64,000 bases of DNA from Rhodoferax_B ferrireducens_A (GCF_031458075.1 NZ_JAVDXT010000001.1:1-64000), one strand, 5' to 3'. Positions 25,725 to 36,517 are shown, counted from the first letter of the stretch. Made by a program: numbers and translations. The notes: a model not told the origin generated them from the letters alone.

Positions 25725-27455
25725 ATGACCACCGAATCCCCCAAAAAACGCCGTTCCCAGCATTGGTTTGGCGGCACCAGCAAGGACAACTTCATCCACC
25801 GCAGCTGGATGAAAAGCGAAGGCCTGCCGGACGACAGCTTTGATGGCCGCCCGGTCATCGGCATCTGCAACACCTGGAGCGAGCTCACACCCTGCAACCA
25901 GCATTTCCGCCAGATCGCCGAGCGCGTGAAGCACGGCGTGCTGCAGGCCGGCGGCATTGCGGTCGAATTCCCTGTGTCCTCGCTGGGCGAGACCCTGATG
26001 CGCCCCACCGCCATGCTGTACCGCAATCTGGCCAGCATGGACGTGGAGGAGGCCATCCGTGCCCATCCGCTGGACGGCGTGGTGCTGCTGGCCGGCTGCG
26101 ATAAGACCACGCCCGCCACCCTGATGGGCGCGGCCAGCGTCGACCTGCCCACCCTGGTGGTGTCTGGCGGTGCGATGCTGAACGGCAACTACCGCGGCGA
26201 AGCGATTGGCTCGGGCACCCATGTGTGGAAGTTCTCCGAGGCGGTGAACGCCGGCAAGATGACCCTGCCGCAGTTCATGCAGGCCGAAAGCTGCATGTCG
26301 CGTTCCGCCGGCGTTTGCATGACCATGGGCACGGCCTCCACCATGGCCAGCATGGTCGAGGCGCTGGGTGTTTCGCTGCCCACCAATGCGGCGATTCCGG
26401 CCGTCGATTCGCGCCGCCTGGAACTGGCGCAGCGCTCCGGCCGCATGATCGTCGACATGGTCGAGCGCGATATGCGTTTGTCGCAGGTGCTGACCCGCGA
26501 AGCCTTTGAAAACGCCATCCGTGTCTGCGGCGCTATTGGCGGCTCGACCAATGCCGTCATCCATTTGATCGCCATCGCCGGCCGCATGGGCGTGCCGCTG
26601 TCGCTGGACGACTGGGACCGCCTGGGCAAGGACATCCCGACCATCGTGAATCTGATGCCATCCGGTGAATACCTGATGGAAGACTTCTACTACGCTGGCG
26701 GCCTGCCAGTGGTGATGAAGCGCCTGCTGGAAGCCGGCCTGCTGCACGGCGACGCGATCACCGTCAACAACCGCACCCAGGCGCAAAACGTCGAGCATGC
26801 CGAGTGTTTCAACGACAAGGTGATCCGTCCGCTGAACCAGCCCTTGGTGGAGCAGGGCGGCCTGGCGATCCTGCGTGGCAACCTGGCGCCGCAGGGCGCG
26901 GTGATCAAGCCGTCGGCTGCCACCGCCAAGCTGTTGCAGCACCGGGGCCGGGCCGTGGTGTTCGAGAACATCGAACACTACAAGGAACGCATCATGGAGC
27001 CGGACCTGGACATCGACGAAAACTGCGTGATGGTGCTGAAGAACTGCGGCCCCAAGGGCTACCCCGGCATGGCCGAAGTGGGCAATATGGGCCTGCCGCC
27101 CAAGCTACTGCAAAAGGGCATTACCGACATGGTGCGCATCTCCGATGCCCGCATGAGCGGCACGGCCTACGGAACGGTGGTGCTGCATGTGGCGCCCGAA
27201 GCCGCTGCCGGCGGCACGCTGGCCCTGGTGCAGGACGGCGACGAGATCGAGTTGGACGTAGCCGGCCGCGGCCTGCACCTGCATGTGAGCGACGAAGAGC
27301 TAGCACGCCGCCGCGCTGCCTGGGTGCCGCCGCCCGAGCCGGCCTCCGGCTATGTGCGCATGTACCACCGCCATGTGCTGCAGGCCGACCAGGGCGCCGA
27401 CATGGATTTCCTGGTGGGCTGCCGCGGCGCCGCCGTACCGCGCGATTCGCACTAA
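25725..27455 (+). CDS. IlvD/Edd-family sugar-acid dehydratase (galactonate dehydratase role inferred)
   Basis: A 576-residue Fe-S dehydratase. The three cluster cysteines are C48 (GICNTWSE), C125 (GCDKTTP) and C198 (SAGVC). It resembles L-arabonate/pentonate/hexonate dehydratases more than IlvD itself (N terminus RRSQHWFGG). With KDGal kinase, KDPGal aldolase, a sugar dehydrogenase and a lactonase nearby, its expected reaction is galactonate to 2-keto-3-deoxygalactonate, replacing the enolase-type DgoD used by enterics. Other aldonates such as fuconate or arabonate are possible substrates. Confidence 0.88.
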   Translation: MTTESPKKRRSQHWFGGTSKDNFIHRSWMKSEGLPDDSFDGRPVIGICNTWSELTPCNQHFRQIAERVKHGVLQAGGIAVEFPVSSLGETLMRPTAMLYRNLASMDVEEAIRAHPLDGVVLLAGCDKTTPATLMGAASVDLPTLVVSGGAMLNGNYRGEAIGSGTHVWKFSEAVNAGKMTLPQFMQAESCMSRSAGVCMTMGTASTMASMVEALGVSLPTNAAIPAVDSRRLELAQRSGRMIVDMVERDMRLSQVLTREAFENAIRVCGAIGGSTNAVIHLIAIAGRMGVPLSLDDWDRLGKDIPTIVNLMPSGEYLMEDFYYAGGLPVVMKRLLEAGLLHGDAITVNNRTQAQNVEHAECFNDKVIRPLNQPLVEQGGLAILRGNLAPQGAVIKPSAATAKLLQHRGRAVVFENIEHYKERIMEPDLDIDENCVMVLKNCGPKGYPGMAEVGNMGLPPKLLQKGITDMVRISDARMSGTAYGTVVLHVAPEAAAGGTLALVQDGDEIELDVAGRGLHLHVSDEELARRRAAWVPPPEPASGYVRMYHRHVLQADQGADMDFLVGCRGAAVPRDSH

Positions 27456-27533
27456 CTTTTTCCCAAAGATTAGCGCAGTGTCCGCGGTGCGGGTGCTGCG
27501 CCAGCCTCACTCCATTTCCGAAGGCACGCCCGT

Positions 27534-28688
<1,155 letters not shown>

Positions 28689-28705
28689 ACCGAGGAACCC
28701 CGAAG

Positions 28706-30658
28706 ATGAAACTAGGCGTTTGCTATTACCCTGAACACTGGCCTGAGAGCTGGTGGCCCGACGATGCCCGGCGCATGGTCGAAGTCGGCATCCAGTACGT
28801 GCGGATTGCCGAATTCGCCTGGAGCCGCATCGAACCCAGCCCCGGCGTGTTCGCCTGGGAGTGGCTGGACCGCGCGATTGCCACACTGCATGCGGCCGGC
28901 TTGAAGGTGGTGATGTGCACGCCCACCGCCACGCCGCCCAAATGGCTGGTCGATGCTGACCCCGGCATGCTGGCCGTGGACGCCCATGGCCAGACGCGCG
29001 GCTTTGGCTCGCGCCGGCACTACTGCTTCTCCAGCCTCAGCTACCGCGCCCAGTCGGCGCGCATCACCACGGCCCTGGGCGAGCGCTACGGCCAGCACCC
29101 GGCGGTGGTGGCCTGGCAAACCGACAACGAGTACGGCTGCCATGACACCGTGGTCAGCTACAGCACGGCAGCGCGCCAGGGCTTCCGCGCCTGGCTGCAG
29201 CAGCGCTACAGCGATATCGACGCGCTGAACATGGCCTGGGGCACGGTGTTCTGGAGCCAGGAGTACCGCAACTTTGAAGAAGTCGATGCGCCGGTGGGTA
29301 CGGTGACCGAAGTCACGCCTGCGCAGCGCCTCGACTACCAGCGCTTTGCCTCGGACGAGGTGGTGGCCTTCAACCGCATCCAGGTCGACATCTTGCGCCA
29401 GCACTCGCCAGGGCGCGATGTGGTGCACAACTTCATGGGTTTCTTCACCGAGTTCGACCACCACGCGCTGTCGGCCGATCTGGACGTGGCCACCTGGGAC
29501 AGCTACCCGCTGGGCTTTACGCAGAACTTCTTTCTCACGCCCGAAGAAAAGCGCCACTACGCGCGCATCGGCCATCCGGACATCGCGTCCTTCCACCACG
29601 ACCTGTACCGCGGCATGTGCAAGGGCCGCTGGTGGGTGATGGAGCAGCAGCCCGGCCCGGTCAACTGGGCCCAGTGGAACCCGGCGCCGCTGGATGGCAT
29701 GGTGCGGCTCTGGACCTGGCAGGCCTTCGCCCATGGGGCCGAGGTGGTCAGCTATTTCCGCTGGCGCCAGGCACCGTTTGCCCAAGAGCAGATGCACGCC
29801 GGCCTGAACCGCCCCGACCGCACACTGGACCAAGGCGGCCTGGAAGCCACCCAGGTGGCCCAGGAGCTGCGCCAGCTGCAAGCCCATTTGCCGACCAGCT
29901 ACCAGCAGGCGCCGGTGGCCCTGGTATTCGACTTCACCAGCATCTGGATGGCCAAGATCCAGCCCCAGGGTGCGGACTTCAATGCCGTGGAACTGAGCTT
30001 TCGCGCCTACAGCATGCTGCGCCAGATGGGGCTGGATGTGGACATCGTCTCCAGCAGCGCCGACCTTGATGGTTATGCGCTGGTGGTGCTGCCCGCCCAT
30101 CTGCGCGAAGACGCAGCCCTGGCCGCGCGCCTGGCCAATAGCAAGGCGCAGGTGGTGCTGGGTCCGCGCAGCGGCTCCAAGAGCGAGGCCCTGGCCTTTC
30201 CCGACAAGCTGCCGCCGGGCGCGTTTGCCGATCTGGCCGGTGTCACGGTGCAGCGCGTCGCCTCACTGCCGCCCGGCCTGGTCGACAGCGTGCACTGGAA
30301 CGATGGCGGCCATACCGAGGCCAGCCGCTGGCGCGAAGACCTGGCTTGCAGCACGGCCGCCCCGGTGGCCGTGTTCGCCGACAACCGTCCGGCCGTGACC
30401 CATAACGGCAGCACCTGGTACACCGCCGGCTGGCTGGACGCCGCGGGCTGGCGCCGGGTGCTGGGCCTGGCCGCCCAGGCTGCGCAGCTGACTGTGCAGG
30501 ACCTGCCAACGGACGTGCGCACCCGCCGCTGCGGCGACTTGCAGTTCGTGATGAATTTTTCGGGTTCCGAGGTGCAGTTGGCACCGGCAACACACGCGCA
30601 GTGCCTGCTGGGTGCGCGTGATCTGGCCCCCCAGGCCGTGTCGATCTGGAAGCTGTAG
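28706..30658 (+). CDS. GH42 beta-galactosidase, cytoplasmic
   Basis: A 650-residue glycosidase with no signal peptide. The N-terminal TIM barrel carries the GH42 acid/base E142 (TDNEYG) and nucleophile E313 (VMEQQPG); then come the trimerisation domain (about 390-590) and a small C-terminal beta domain. It would hydrolyse imported galactosides such as lactose or galacto-oligosaccharides to free galactose. The ATG at 28706 is chosen because GAGGAA lies 8 bases upstream. Its position inside the ABC operon links transport and hydrolysis. Confidence 0.93.
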   Translation: MKLGVCYYPEHWPESWWPDDARRMVEVGIQYVRIAEFAWSRIEPSPGVFAWEWLDRAIATLHAAGLKVVMCTPTATPPKWLVDADPGMLAVDAHGQTRGFGSRRHYCFSSLSYRAQSARITTALGERYGQHPAVVAWQTDNEYGCHDTVVSYSTAARQGFRAWLQQRYSDIDALNMAWGTVFWSQEYRNFEEVDAPVGTVTEVTPAQRLDYQRFASDEVVAFNRIQVDILRQHSPGRDVVHNFMGFFTEFDHHALSADLDVATWDSYPLGFTQNFFLTPEEKRHYARIGHPDIASFHHDLYRGMCKGRWWVMEQQPGPVNWAQWNPAPLDGMVRLWTWQAFAHGAEVVSYFRWRQAPFAQEQMHAGLNRPDRTLDQGGLEATQVAQELRQLQAHLPTSYQQAPVALVFDFTSIWMAKIQPQGADFNAVELSFRAYSMLRQMGLDVDIVSSSADLDGYALVVLPAHLREDAALAARLANSKAQVVLGPRSGSKSEALAFPDKLPPGAFADLAGVTVQRVASLPPGLVDSVHWNDGGHTEASRWREDLACSTAAPVAVFADNRPAVTHNGSTWYTAGWLDAAGWRRVLGLAAQAAQLTVQDLPTDVRTRRCGDLQFVMNFSGSEVQLAPATHAQCLLGARDLAPQAVSIWKL

Positions 30659-30716
30659 CTTTCACGTTAAGGCTTCCGTACAACGCGTTTCAAACGCATA
30701 TTTAGGAGACAAAAAA

Positions 30717-31952
30717 ATGGTGTTCAAACCCGTCAAACAGGTGCTGGCTGTTGCCGCCTTGCTGGCTTGCAGTCTGTCGGCCCTGGCCGGTGAGCTGGTG
30801 TTCAACAACGACGCATCCGACCCGGCGCCGCGTGCCGCTTTCGAGGCACTGGTCAAGGGCTTCGAAGCCGCCAACCCGGACGTGAAGGTCAAGGTCAATG
30901 TGTTCGACCACGAGGGCTACAAGACCTCGATCCGCAACTTTCTGACGGCCGAGGCACCCGATGTCTGCACCTGGTACGCGGGCAACCGCATGGCCCCGTT
31001 TGTCAACGCCGGGCTGTTCGAGGACGTGTCCGATATCTGGGCCAAGGAAGGCCTGAACGAAAAGCTCAAGTCGGCCACTTCGGCCATGACCATCAATGGC
31101 AAGAAGTGGGGCATGCCCTATAGCTACTACCAGTGGGGCATCTACTACCGCAAGGACTTGTTCGCCAAGCTGGGTATCGCCGAACCCAAGAACTGGGCCG
31201 AACTGGTAGCCGCCAGCGCCAAGCTCAAGGCCAACAAGATCACCCCGTTCGCTATCGGCACCAAGGAAACCTGGCCCACCGGCGGCTGGTTTGACTACCT
31301 GAACATGCGCGTCAACGGCTACGAGTTCCACATGGACCTGACCGCTGGCAAAGTGCCCTACACCGACAAGCGCGTGCAAGCCGTGTTCGACAAGTGGGAC
31401 GACCTGGTCAAGCCCGGCTACTACCTGACCAACCACACCTCCTACAAGTGGCAGGAAGCCTTGCCCGCCTTTATCAAGGGCGATGCCGCGATGTACCTGA
31501 TGGGCAATTTTGCCGTGGCACCGATGAAGGAGGCCGGCCTGACCGAAGCCCAGGTTGGCTTCATGCAGTTCCCGGAGATCACCCCCGGCCTGCCCAAGGC
31601 CGAAGACGCGCCTACCGAGTCCCTCCACATCCCGAGCAAGGCGAAGAACAAGGTTGATGCGCGCCGCTTCCTGGCCTATCTGTCCAAGCCCGAAGTGCAG
31701 GCCGAGATGAATGCCATCCTGGGCCAGTTGCCGGTCAACAAGGATTCGAAGATGCCTATGGATACCTATCTGAAGGCCGGCTTCTCCATGCTGTCCAACG
31801 CCTATGCGCTGGGCCAGTTCTATGACCGCGATGCACCCGCTGAAATGGCCAAGGCCGGCATGGACGGTTTCCAGCAGTACATGGTGAAGCCGGGCGAGCG
31901 CGCCAAGATCCTGGAGCGCCTGGAGAAGGTGCGCAAGAGCGTTTACAAGTAA
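30717..31952 (+). CDS. ABC transporter sugar-binding protein (CUT1)
   Basis: A 411-residue extracytoplasmic solute-binding protein with a Sec signal peptide (about 1-24, ALA cleavage). The mature N terminus ELVFNNDASDP and the body of family-1 sugar-binding proteins follow, with aromatic-rich stretches (YSYYQWGIYY, WPTGGWFDY) likely lining the sugar site. It has a good TAGGAGA ribosome-binding site. The palindrome GCGTTTCAAACGC (30685-30697) precedes it, and a stem-loop follows, as often seen for highly expressed binding-protein genes. The ligand is inferred to be a galactoside. Confidence 0.92.
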   Translation: MVFKPVKQVLAVAALLACSLSALAGELVFNNDASDPAPRAAFEALVKGFEAANPDVKVKVNVFDHEGYKTSIRNFLTAEAPDVCTWYAGNRMAPFVNAGLFEDVSDIWAKEGLNEKLKSATSAMTINGKKWGMPYSYYQWGIYYRKDLFAKLGIAEPKNWAELVAASAKLKANKITPFAIGTKETWPTGGWFDYLNMRVNGYEFHMDLTAGKVPYTDKRVQAVFDKWDDLVKPGYYLTNHTSYKWQEALPAFIKGDAAMYLMGNFAVAPMKEAGLTEAQVGFMQFPEITPGLPKAEDAPTESLHIPSKAKNKVDARRFLAYLSKPEVQAEMNAILGQLPVNKDSKMPMDTYLKAGFSMLSNAYALGQFYDRDAPAEMAKAGMDGFQQYMVKPGERAKILERLEKVRKSVYK

Positions 31953-31959
31953 TCCCGCC

Positions 31960-31985
31960 CCGGGAGGTCTGCAAGGGCCTCCCGG
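31960..31985 (+). other. Intercistronic stem-loop after the binding-protein gene
   Basis: A perfect 8-bp stem CCGGGAGG/CCTCCCGG with a 10-base loop and no T-run lies between the binding-protein and permease genes. Such hairpins typically protect the upstream mRNA and lower permease expression in ABC operons. Confidence 0.65.
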
Positions 31986-31997
31986 TCAGGAAACTGC

Positions 31998-32933
31998 ATG
32001 ATGACTCCATCCTCCGAACCCATTGCTCCACTCGCTCCACCGGCTGCCAGCTGGTGGTCCAAACACCAGATCAGCATAGTGCCCTGGTTGTTCCTGCTGC
32101 CCGCGCTGGTGATGTTCGGCGTGTATGTGATCGGCCCGATCTTCGAGTCGATCGCACTGAGCTTCTACGACTGGGACGGCCTGGGCACGCCCAAGTACAT
32201 AGGCTTCGGCAACTACGTCGAGCTGGCCGGTGACGAGGACTTTTACATCGCGCTGAAGAACAATGTGATCTGGTTCTTCGGCTTCTTGCTGGCCATTCCC
32301 GCCGGCCTGGGCCTGGCCCTGCTGCTGAACCAGAAGGTGTTCGGCATCCGCCTCGCCAAGTCGCTGTTCTTTTTTCCGTTCGTGATCTCGCAGGTGGTGA
32401 TCGGCCTGGTGTTCAGCTGGTTCTATGACCCCACCAACGGCCTGCTGCTGCATGTGATGGGTTTCTTCGGCATGGAGCCTGTTGCCATTCTGTCGGACGA
32501 CACCCTGGTCACCTATGGGATTGTTATCGCGGGCCTGTACCCGCAGATCGCCTACTGCATGATTCTGTACCTGACCGGCCTGAACAATCTGCGCCCCGAC
32601 CTGATCGAGGCCGCGCGTCTGGAAGGCGCCAAGGGCTGGACCATGCTGTGGAAGATCGTGCTGCCCCAGCTGCGCCCTGCCACCTTCATCGCCGTGGTGG
32701 TCACCGTGGTCGGCTCGCTGCGCAGCTTCGACATGGTGTCCATCATGACCCAGGGCGGGCCCTTCGGCCAGTCGCGGGTGCTGGCCTACTACATGTACGA
32801 GAAGGCCTTGAGCGAATACGGCTACCGCATGGGCTATGGCACGGCCATCGCCACGGTGCTGTTCTTGCTGATGCTGGTCTACATCGTTTTCGTGCTCCGC
32901 CGCGTCTACAAACAAGAGCAGGAAACCGAATAA
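31998..32933 (+). CDS. ABC sugar permease, MalF-like
   Basis: A 311-residue inner-membrane permease with six predicted TM helices, the first at about 28-48 (IVPWLFLLPALVMFGVYVIG). The EAA loop contacting the ATPase reads EAARLEGAKGW...IVLP. It forms the channel with the following gene, whose ATG overlaps this stop by one base (TAATG). Confidence 0.93.
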   Translation: MMTPSSEPIAPLAPPAASWWSKHQISIVPWLFLLPALVMFGVYVIGPIFESIALSFYDWDGLGTPKYIGFGNYVELAGDEDFYIALKNNVIWFFGFLLAIPAGLGLALLLNQKVFGIRLAKSLFFFPFVISQVVIGLVFSWFYDPTNGLLLHVMGFFGMEPVAILSDDTLVTYGIVIAGLYPQIAYCMILYLTGLNNLRPDLIEAARLEGAKGWTMLWKIVLPQLRPATFIAVVVTVVGSLRSFDMVSIMTQGGPFGQSRVLAYYMYEKALSEYGYRMGYGTAIATVLFLLMLVYIVFVLRRVYKQEQETE

Positions 32934-33784
32934 TGTTCCCCACCCCGATCCAGAAAACCAGCCTGGCGACGCAGTTGCTGTACCGCCTGGGCCTGCCCGT
33001 GGCCATGCTGGTCTGGCTGCTGCCCATCATCGCTGTGGCGCTGACCTCGATCCGCGGCGGCGCCGACCTGAGCACCGGCAACTACTGGGGCCTGCCCACC
33101 GAATGGCGGCTGGTGGAGAACTACACCGCGGTGTTCAGTAAGACCCCGCTGGCGGCCTACATCATCAATAGCTTTTTGGTCACCATCCCCACCGTCATCG
33201 GTGCGGTGGCGCTGGCCTGCATGGCCGGCTTTGCACTGGGCGTGTACCGCTTCAAGCTGAACCTGCTGGTGTTCTTTTTGTTCGTAGGCGGCAACTTCGT
33301 GCCGTTCCAGATCCTGATGGTACCGGTGCGCGACCTGAGCCTGCGGCTCGGCCTGTACGACAGCATCGCCGGGCTGGCGCTGTTCCACATCGCCTTCCAG
33401 AGCGGCTTTTGCACCTTCTTCATGCGCAACTTCATCCGCGAGCTGCCGCGCGAGCTGATCGAGGCCGCGCGGGTCGAGGGTGCTTCGGAGATCCAGATCT
33501 TCTTCAAGGTGGTGCTGCCTTTGGTGCGCCCGGCGGTGGCAGCGCTGGCGGTGCTGGTGTTCACCTTCATCTGGAACGACTATTTCTGGGCCACGGTGCT
33601 GATACAGGGCAACCATGCGATGCCGGTAACCGGCGGGCTGAAGTCGCTGAACGGCATGTGGGTGGCGCAGTGGCATCTGGTCTCGGCCGGCTCCATCGTC
33701 GCCGCCATGCCGCCGGTGCTGATCTTCTTTCTGATGCAAAAACACTTCATCGCAGGCCTGACCTTCGGTGCCACCAAAGGCTGA
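32933..33784 (+). CDS. ABC sugar permease, MalG-like
   Basis: A 283-residue second permease of the CUT1 importer: six TM helices, a periplasmic loop after TM1, the EAA motif EAARVEGASEI...VVLP, and the C-terminal QKHFIAGLTFGATKG typical of MalG-type subunits. Translation is coupled to the MalF-like gene. A strong terminator follows 64 bases downstream. Confidence 0.93.
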   Translation: MFPTPIQKTSLATQLLYRLGLPVAMLVWLLPIIAVALTSIRGGADLSTGNYWGLPTEWRLVENYTAVFSKTPLAAYIINSFLVTIPTVIGAVALACMAGFALGVYRFKLNLLVFFLFVGGNFVPFQILMVPVRDLSLRLGLYDSIAGLALFHIAFQSGFCTFFMRNFIRELPRELIEAARVEGASEIQIFFKVVLPLVRPAVAALAVLVFTFIWNDYFWATVLIQGNHAMPVTGGLKSLNGMWVAQWHLVSAGSIVAAMPPVLIFFLMQKHFIAGLTFGATKG

Positions 33785-33847
33785 TGGTGATGCCACATTT
33801 GCTGCCGTTGCTGCGTCCCGAGCCGGTCCGGGTTTTTACATTCTCCA

Positions 33848-33889
33848 GCGTGCCTGCCTCAGAGGGCTGAGCAGGCACGCATTTTTTTA
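33848..33889 (+). terminator. Rho-independent terminator after the ABC importer
   Basis: A perfect 10-bp stem GCGTGCCTGC/GCAGGCACGC with a 13-base loop is followed by ATTTTTTTAT. It lies between the MalG-like permease and the SDR gene, so the SDR needs read-through or its own promoter. Confidence 0.88.
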
Positions 33890-33914
33890 TTCAGACAGAC
33901 CAAGGAGCATTGCT

Positions 33915-34676
33915 TTGAAAACCGCACATTACCCCAGCCTGGAGGGCCGCAGCGTGTTCGTCACCGGCGGCAGCTCGGGCATCGGCGCCGACATCGTGGT
34001 CGGCTTTGCCCGCCAGGGCGCCAAGGTGGCCTTCACCGGCCGCAATGCCGAGTCAGCCGCCAAAGTGCTGGCCGAGGCCAGCGCGGTCGGCCCCACGCCG
34101 CTATTCCTGCAAAGCGAAGCCGCCGATGTGGCTGCGCTGCAGGCGGCGATTGCCCAGGCAGCCAGCGCCCATGGCGATATCAACGTGCTGGTCAACAACG
34201 TGGCCAACGACCAGCGCCACGACATCATGTCCGTGACACCGGACGACTTCGACTGGCGCGTTTCCGTCAACCTGCGGCCGCACTTCTTCGCGGCGCAAGC
34301 CGTGGTACCGGGCATGCGGCGCCTGGGCGGCGGGGTCATCGTCAACCTCGGTTCGACCAGCTGGAAGATCAAGGGCAAGGGCTACCCGGTGTACGCCACC
34401 TGCAAGTCGGCCACGGTTGGCCTGTCGCGCAGCCTGGCGCGGGATCTGGGGCCGGACAACATCCGCGTCAACACCCTGACTCCCGGCTGGATCATGACCG
34501 AGAAGCAGCTGACCCAGTGGGTCGATGCCGAGGGCGAGCGCGCCATGGACGACAACCAGTGCCTGCCCGGTCGCATCGTCGGTGCCGACATCGCCAATAT
34601 GGCGCTGTTCCTGGCGGCCGACGACAGCAGCATGGTCACCGCCCAGGACTTCGTGGTGGACGCCGGTTGGACCTGA
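33915..34676 (+). CDS. SDR-family sugar dehydrogenase (galactose 1-dehydrogenase role inferred)
   Basis: A 253-residue short-chain dehydrogenase. The cofactor motif TGGSSGIG, NNVAND, a Ser before Y-A-T-C-K (active-site Tyr and Lys) and the C-terminal VTAQDFVVDAGW are typical. The start is a TTG at 33915: AAGGAG lies 7 bases before it and homology begins there (KTAHYPSLEG). In this island it would oxidise galactose to the lactone for the SMP-30 protein downstream. L-arabinose or other aldoses are alternatives. Confidence 0.85.
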   Translation: MKTAHYPSLEGRSVFVTGGSSGIGADIVVGFARQGAKVAFTGRNAESAAKVLAEASAVGPTPLFLQSEAADVAALQAAIAQAASAHGDINVLVNNVANDQRHDIMSVTPDDFDWRVSVNLRPHFFAAQAVVPGMRRLGGGVIVNLGSTSWKIKGKGYPVYATCKSATVGLSRSLARDLGPDNIRVNTLTPGWIMTEKQLTQWVDAEGERAMDDNQCLPGRIVGADIANMALFLAADDSSMVTAQDFVVDAGWT

Positions 34677-34684
34677 AGCCCGCT

Positions 34685-34716
34685 GCCTGCCCGGCGCCCA
34701 ACGGGCGGGCATTTTT
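34685..34716 (+). terminator. Rho-independent terminator after the SDR gene
   Basis: A 9-bp stem GCCTGCCCG/CGGGCGGGC (one G-T wobble) with an 8-base loop is followed by ATTTTTG. It separates the SDR gene from the lactonase gene. Confidence 0.75.
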
Positions 34717-34736
34717 GATGCCTTGGTTCGCCTACT

Positions 34737-34808
34737 GAAAAACCCTCTTACGCAGATCTGAATTGCGTGAGAAGCTATGGTTTTTATACTTAAAAACTGT
34801 AGCAAACC
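34737..34808 (-). repeat. Divergent copy of the two-hairpin repeat, copy 5
   Basis: It contains TTACGCAGATCTGAATTGCG, GAAGCTATGGTTTTTATAC and TTAAAAACTGTAGCAAACC. The core and the TAGC-AAA end resemble the minus-oriented copies, but the AT-rich hairpin is expanded and the GGCC word is missing. It lies just upstream of the lactonase gene. Confidence 0.35.
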
Positions 34809-34815
34809 TGTTGCC

Positions 34816-35709
34816 ATGCCCTTGCCCACTCCGATCACCCCCATCTGGCCCGCGAATCTGCAACTCGGCGAGGGCACGCTCTGGCATGCCGCCAGCGCCC
34901 GTTTCTTCTTTGTCGACATCCTGGGCCAGGCGGTGCACGCCTGGACGCCCAGCACCGATACCCGCCAAACCTGGCTGCTGCCCGAGAAGGTGGGCTGGCT
35001 GGTGCCGTGCGCCGATGGCCAGGGCTTTGTGGCCGGTTTCCAGTCGGGTTTCGTACGCCTGACCCTGGAGCCCGAGCTGAAGATCGAGCGCCTGGGTTCG
35101 CCGCACCCCGACCAGCCGGGCCTGCGCCTGAACGACGCCAAGGCCGATGCCGCGGGCCGCATCTGGGCCGGCTCCATGCACCACGAAAACCCCCAGCAGC
35201 CGCTGGGCCAGCTGGCCTGCCTGCACCCCGACGGCCGTATCGAGATTGCCGAGCGCGACATCCACATCGCCAACGGCCCGGCGATCTCGGCCGATGGCAC
35301 GGTGATGCTGCACACCGACAGCCTGCTGCGCAGCATTTACCGCTACACCCTGGGTGCCAACGGCCAGCTGCAGGGCAAGAGCCTGTGGAAGCGCTTTGCG
35401 GTCGAAGAGGGCGAGCCCGACGGCATGACCTTCGACGCCGAAGGCCATCTGTGGGTGGCGTTCTGGGGCGGTGGCTGCCTGCGCCGCTTCAACCTGGCCG
35501 GCGACGAACTACAGCGCATCAACTTGCCCGCCAGCCAGATCACCAATGTGGCATTCGGCGGCGAGAACCTGGACCTGATGCTGGTGACCAGCGCCCGGGC
35601 CGGCCTGTCGGCCGCGCAACTGGCCGAGCAGCCGCTGGCCGGCTCGGCCTTTGTGCTGCGCACCGGTGTGCGCGGCCTGGTGCCAGCGGTCTGGGGCCGG
35701 CCGGCTTGA
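34816..35709 (+). CDS. SMP-30/gluconolactonase-family aldonolactonase
   Basis: A 297-residue six-bladed propeller lactonase. Metal-site residues expected for the family are seen: Glu in LGEGTLWH, Asn in LRLNDAKAD, and Asp in GEPDGMTFD. It would hydrolyse the galactonolactone made by the SDR to galactonate. Start 34816 (MPLPTPITP) is chosen over an upstream ATG at 34777 because that extension lies within the divergent repeat copy. Confidence 0.88.
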   Translation: MPLPTPITPIWPANLQLGEGTLWHAASARFFFVDILGQAVHAWTPSTDTRQTWLLPEKVGWLVPCADGQGFVAGFQSGFVRLTLEPELKIERLGSPHPDQPGLRLNDAKADAAGRIWAGSMHHENPQQPLGQLACLHPDGRIEIAERDIHIANGPAISADGTVMLHTDSLLRSIYRYTLGANGQLQGKSLWKRFAVEEGEPDGMTFDAEGHLWVAFWGGGCLRRFNLAGDELQRINLPASQITNVAFGGENLDLMLVTSARAGLSAAQLAEQPLAGSAFVLRTGVRGLVPAVWGRPA

Positions 35710-35713
35710 TCTC

Positions 35714-36517
35714 TCAGCAGGCCCGCGCGCGCGTCAGCAGATAGTCCTGCTGCATCACGTTGTCCAGATGGTAGGGGGCGACCAGCGTCTCGTACTCGGC
35801 CCGCAGCTGGGCCAGCTTTTCGGGTTCGTTGGCCAGGCTCTCAACGAGTTTTTGCATGGGCCCGACCGATTGCTCCATGAAGAGGCGGTAGTGGGCGACG
35901 CTCAAGGCGGGGAAGCCCATGGTGCCCCGGGCAAAAAAGGGCGCCTCGAACCGCGCCCCCAGACGCTCGCTGACGATGGCCGGGTTGCCCCACTGGGGCG
36001 GCGGTGCCACGCCTGCGGGCAGCGGTGGCGAATTTCGGGCGATAAAGGCAAACATCCGGCCCACGAGGTGCTCAGGCGGCCAGGTAGCGAAGGCCACCCG
36101 TCCACCCGGCTTGAGCACGCGGCGCATCTCGGCGATGGCCACCTCGGGGCGGGGCGCAAAGATGTGTCCAAACTGGCTCAGCACCACGTCGAAGGAGGCG
36201 TCCGGGTAGGGTAGCTGTTCGGCGTCGCCTTCGGTCCACACAATATCCGTGTGCTGGGCGATCTGGGCGTTTTGATGGGCCTGCAACAGCAGTTCCGGGG
36301 TAAGGTCGAGCGCCGAGACGCGGGCCCCGGCACGCGCCGCCGTGATGGCCACGACGCCGGTTCCGGTGCCCACGTCGAGCACCGCCTCGCCCGCCCGGAT
36401 GCCCGCAAACTTCACCAGTTGGCCCGCCACCGGGGTGGTGAACATGGCCACGGGCGTGAACGTGACCCACATCTCGCGTTGGCGCTTCTTCAGTTCTGCA
36501 AACGGGTCTGGAGCCAT
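35714..36517 (-). CDS. SAM-dependent class I methyltransferase
   Basis: A 267-residue methyltransferase of the UbiE/Methyltransf_11 type: motif I VLDVGTGTGVVAI, an acidic residue after it (ALDLTPE), motif II SFDVVLSQFG and the post-II LKPGGRVAFAT. The substrate is not evident. The ATG at 36517 is preceded by GGAG at good spacing. Upstream ATGs in frame (36538, 36586) lack such a site. It is convergent with the lactonase, with a 4-base gap. Confidence 0.85.
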   Translation of the reverse strand: MAPDPFAELKKRQREMWVTFTPVAMFTTPVAGQLVKFAGIRAGEAVLDVGTGTGVVAITAARAGARVSALDLTPELLLQAHQNAQIAQHTDIVWTEGDAEQLPYPDASFDVVLSQFGHIFAPRPEVAIAEMRRVLKPGGRVAFATWPPEHLVGRMFAFIARNSPPLPAGVAPPPQWGNPAIVSERLGARFEAPFFARGTMGFPALSVAHYRLFMEQSVGPMQKLVESLANEPEKLAQLRAEYETLVAPYHLDNVMQQDYLLTRARAC

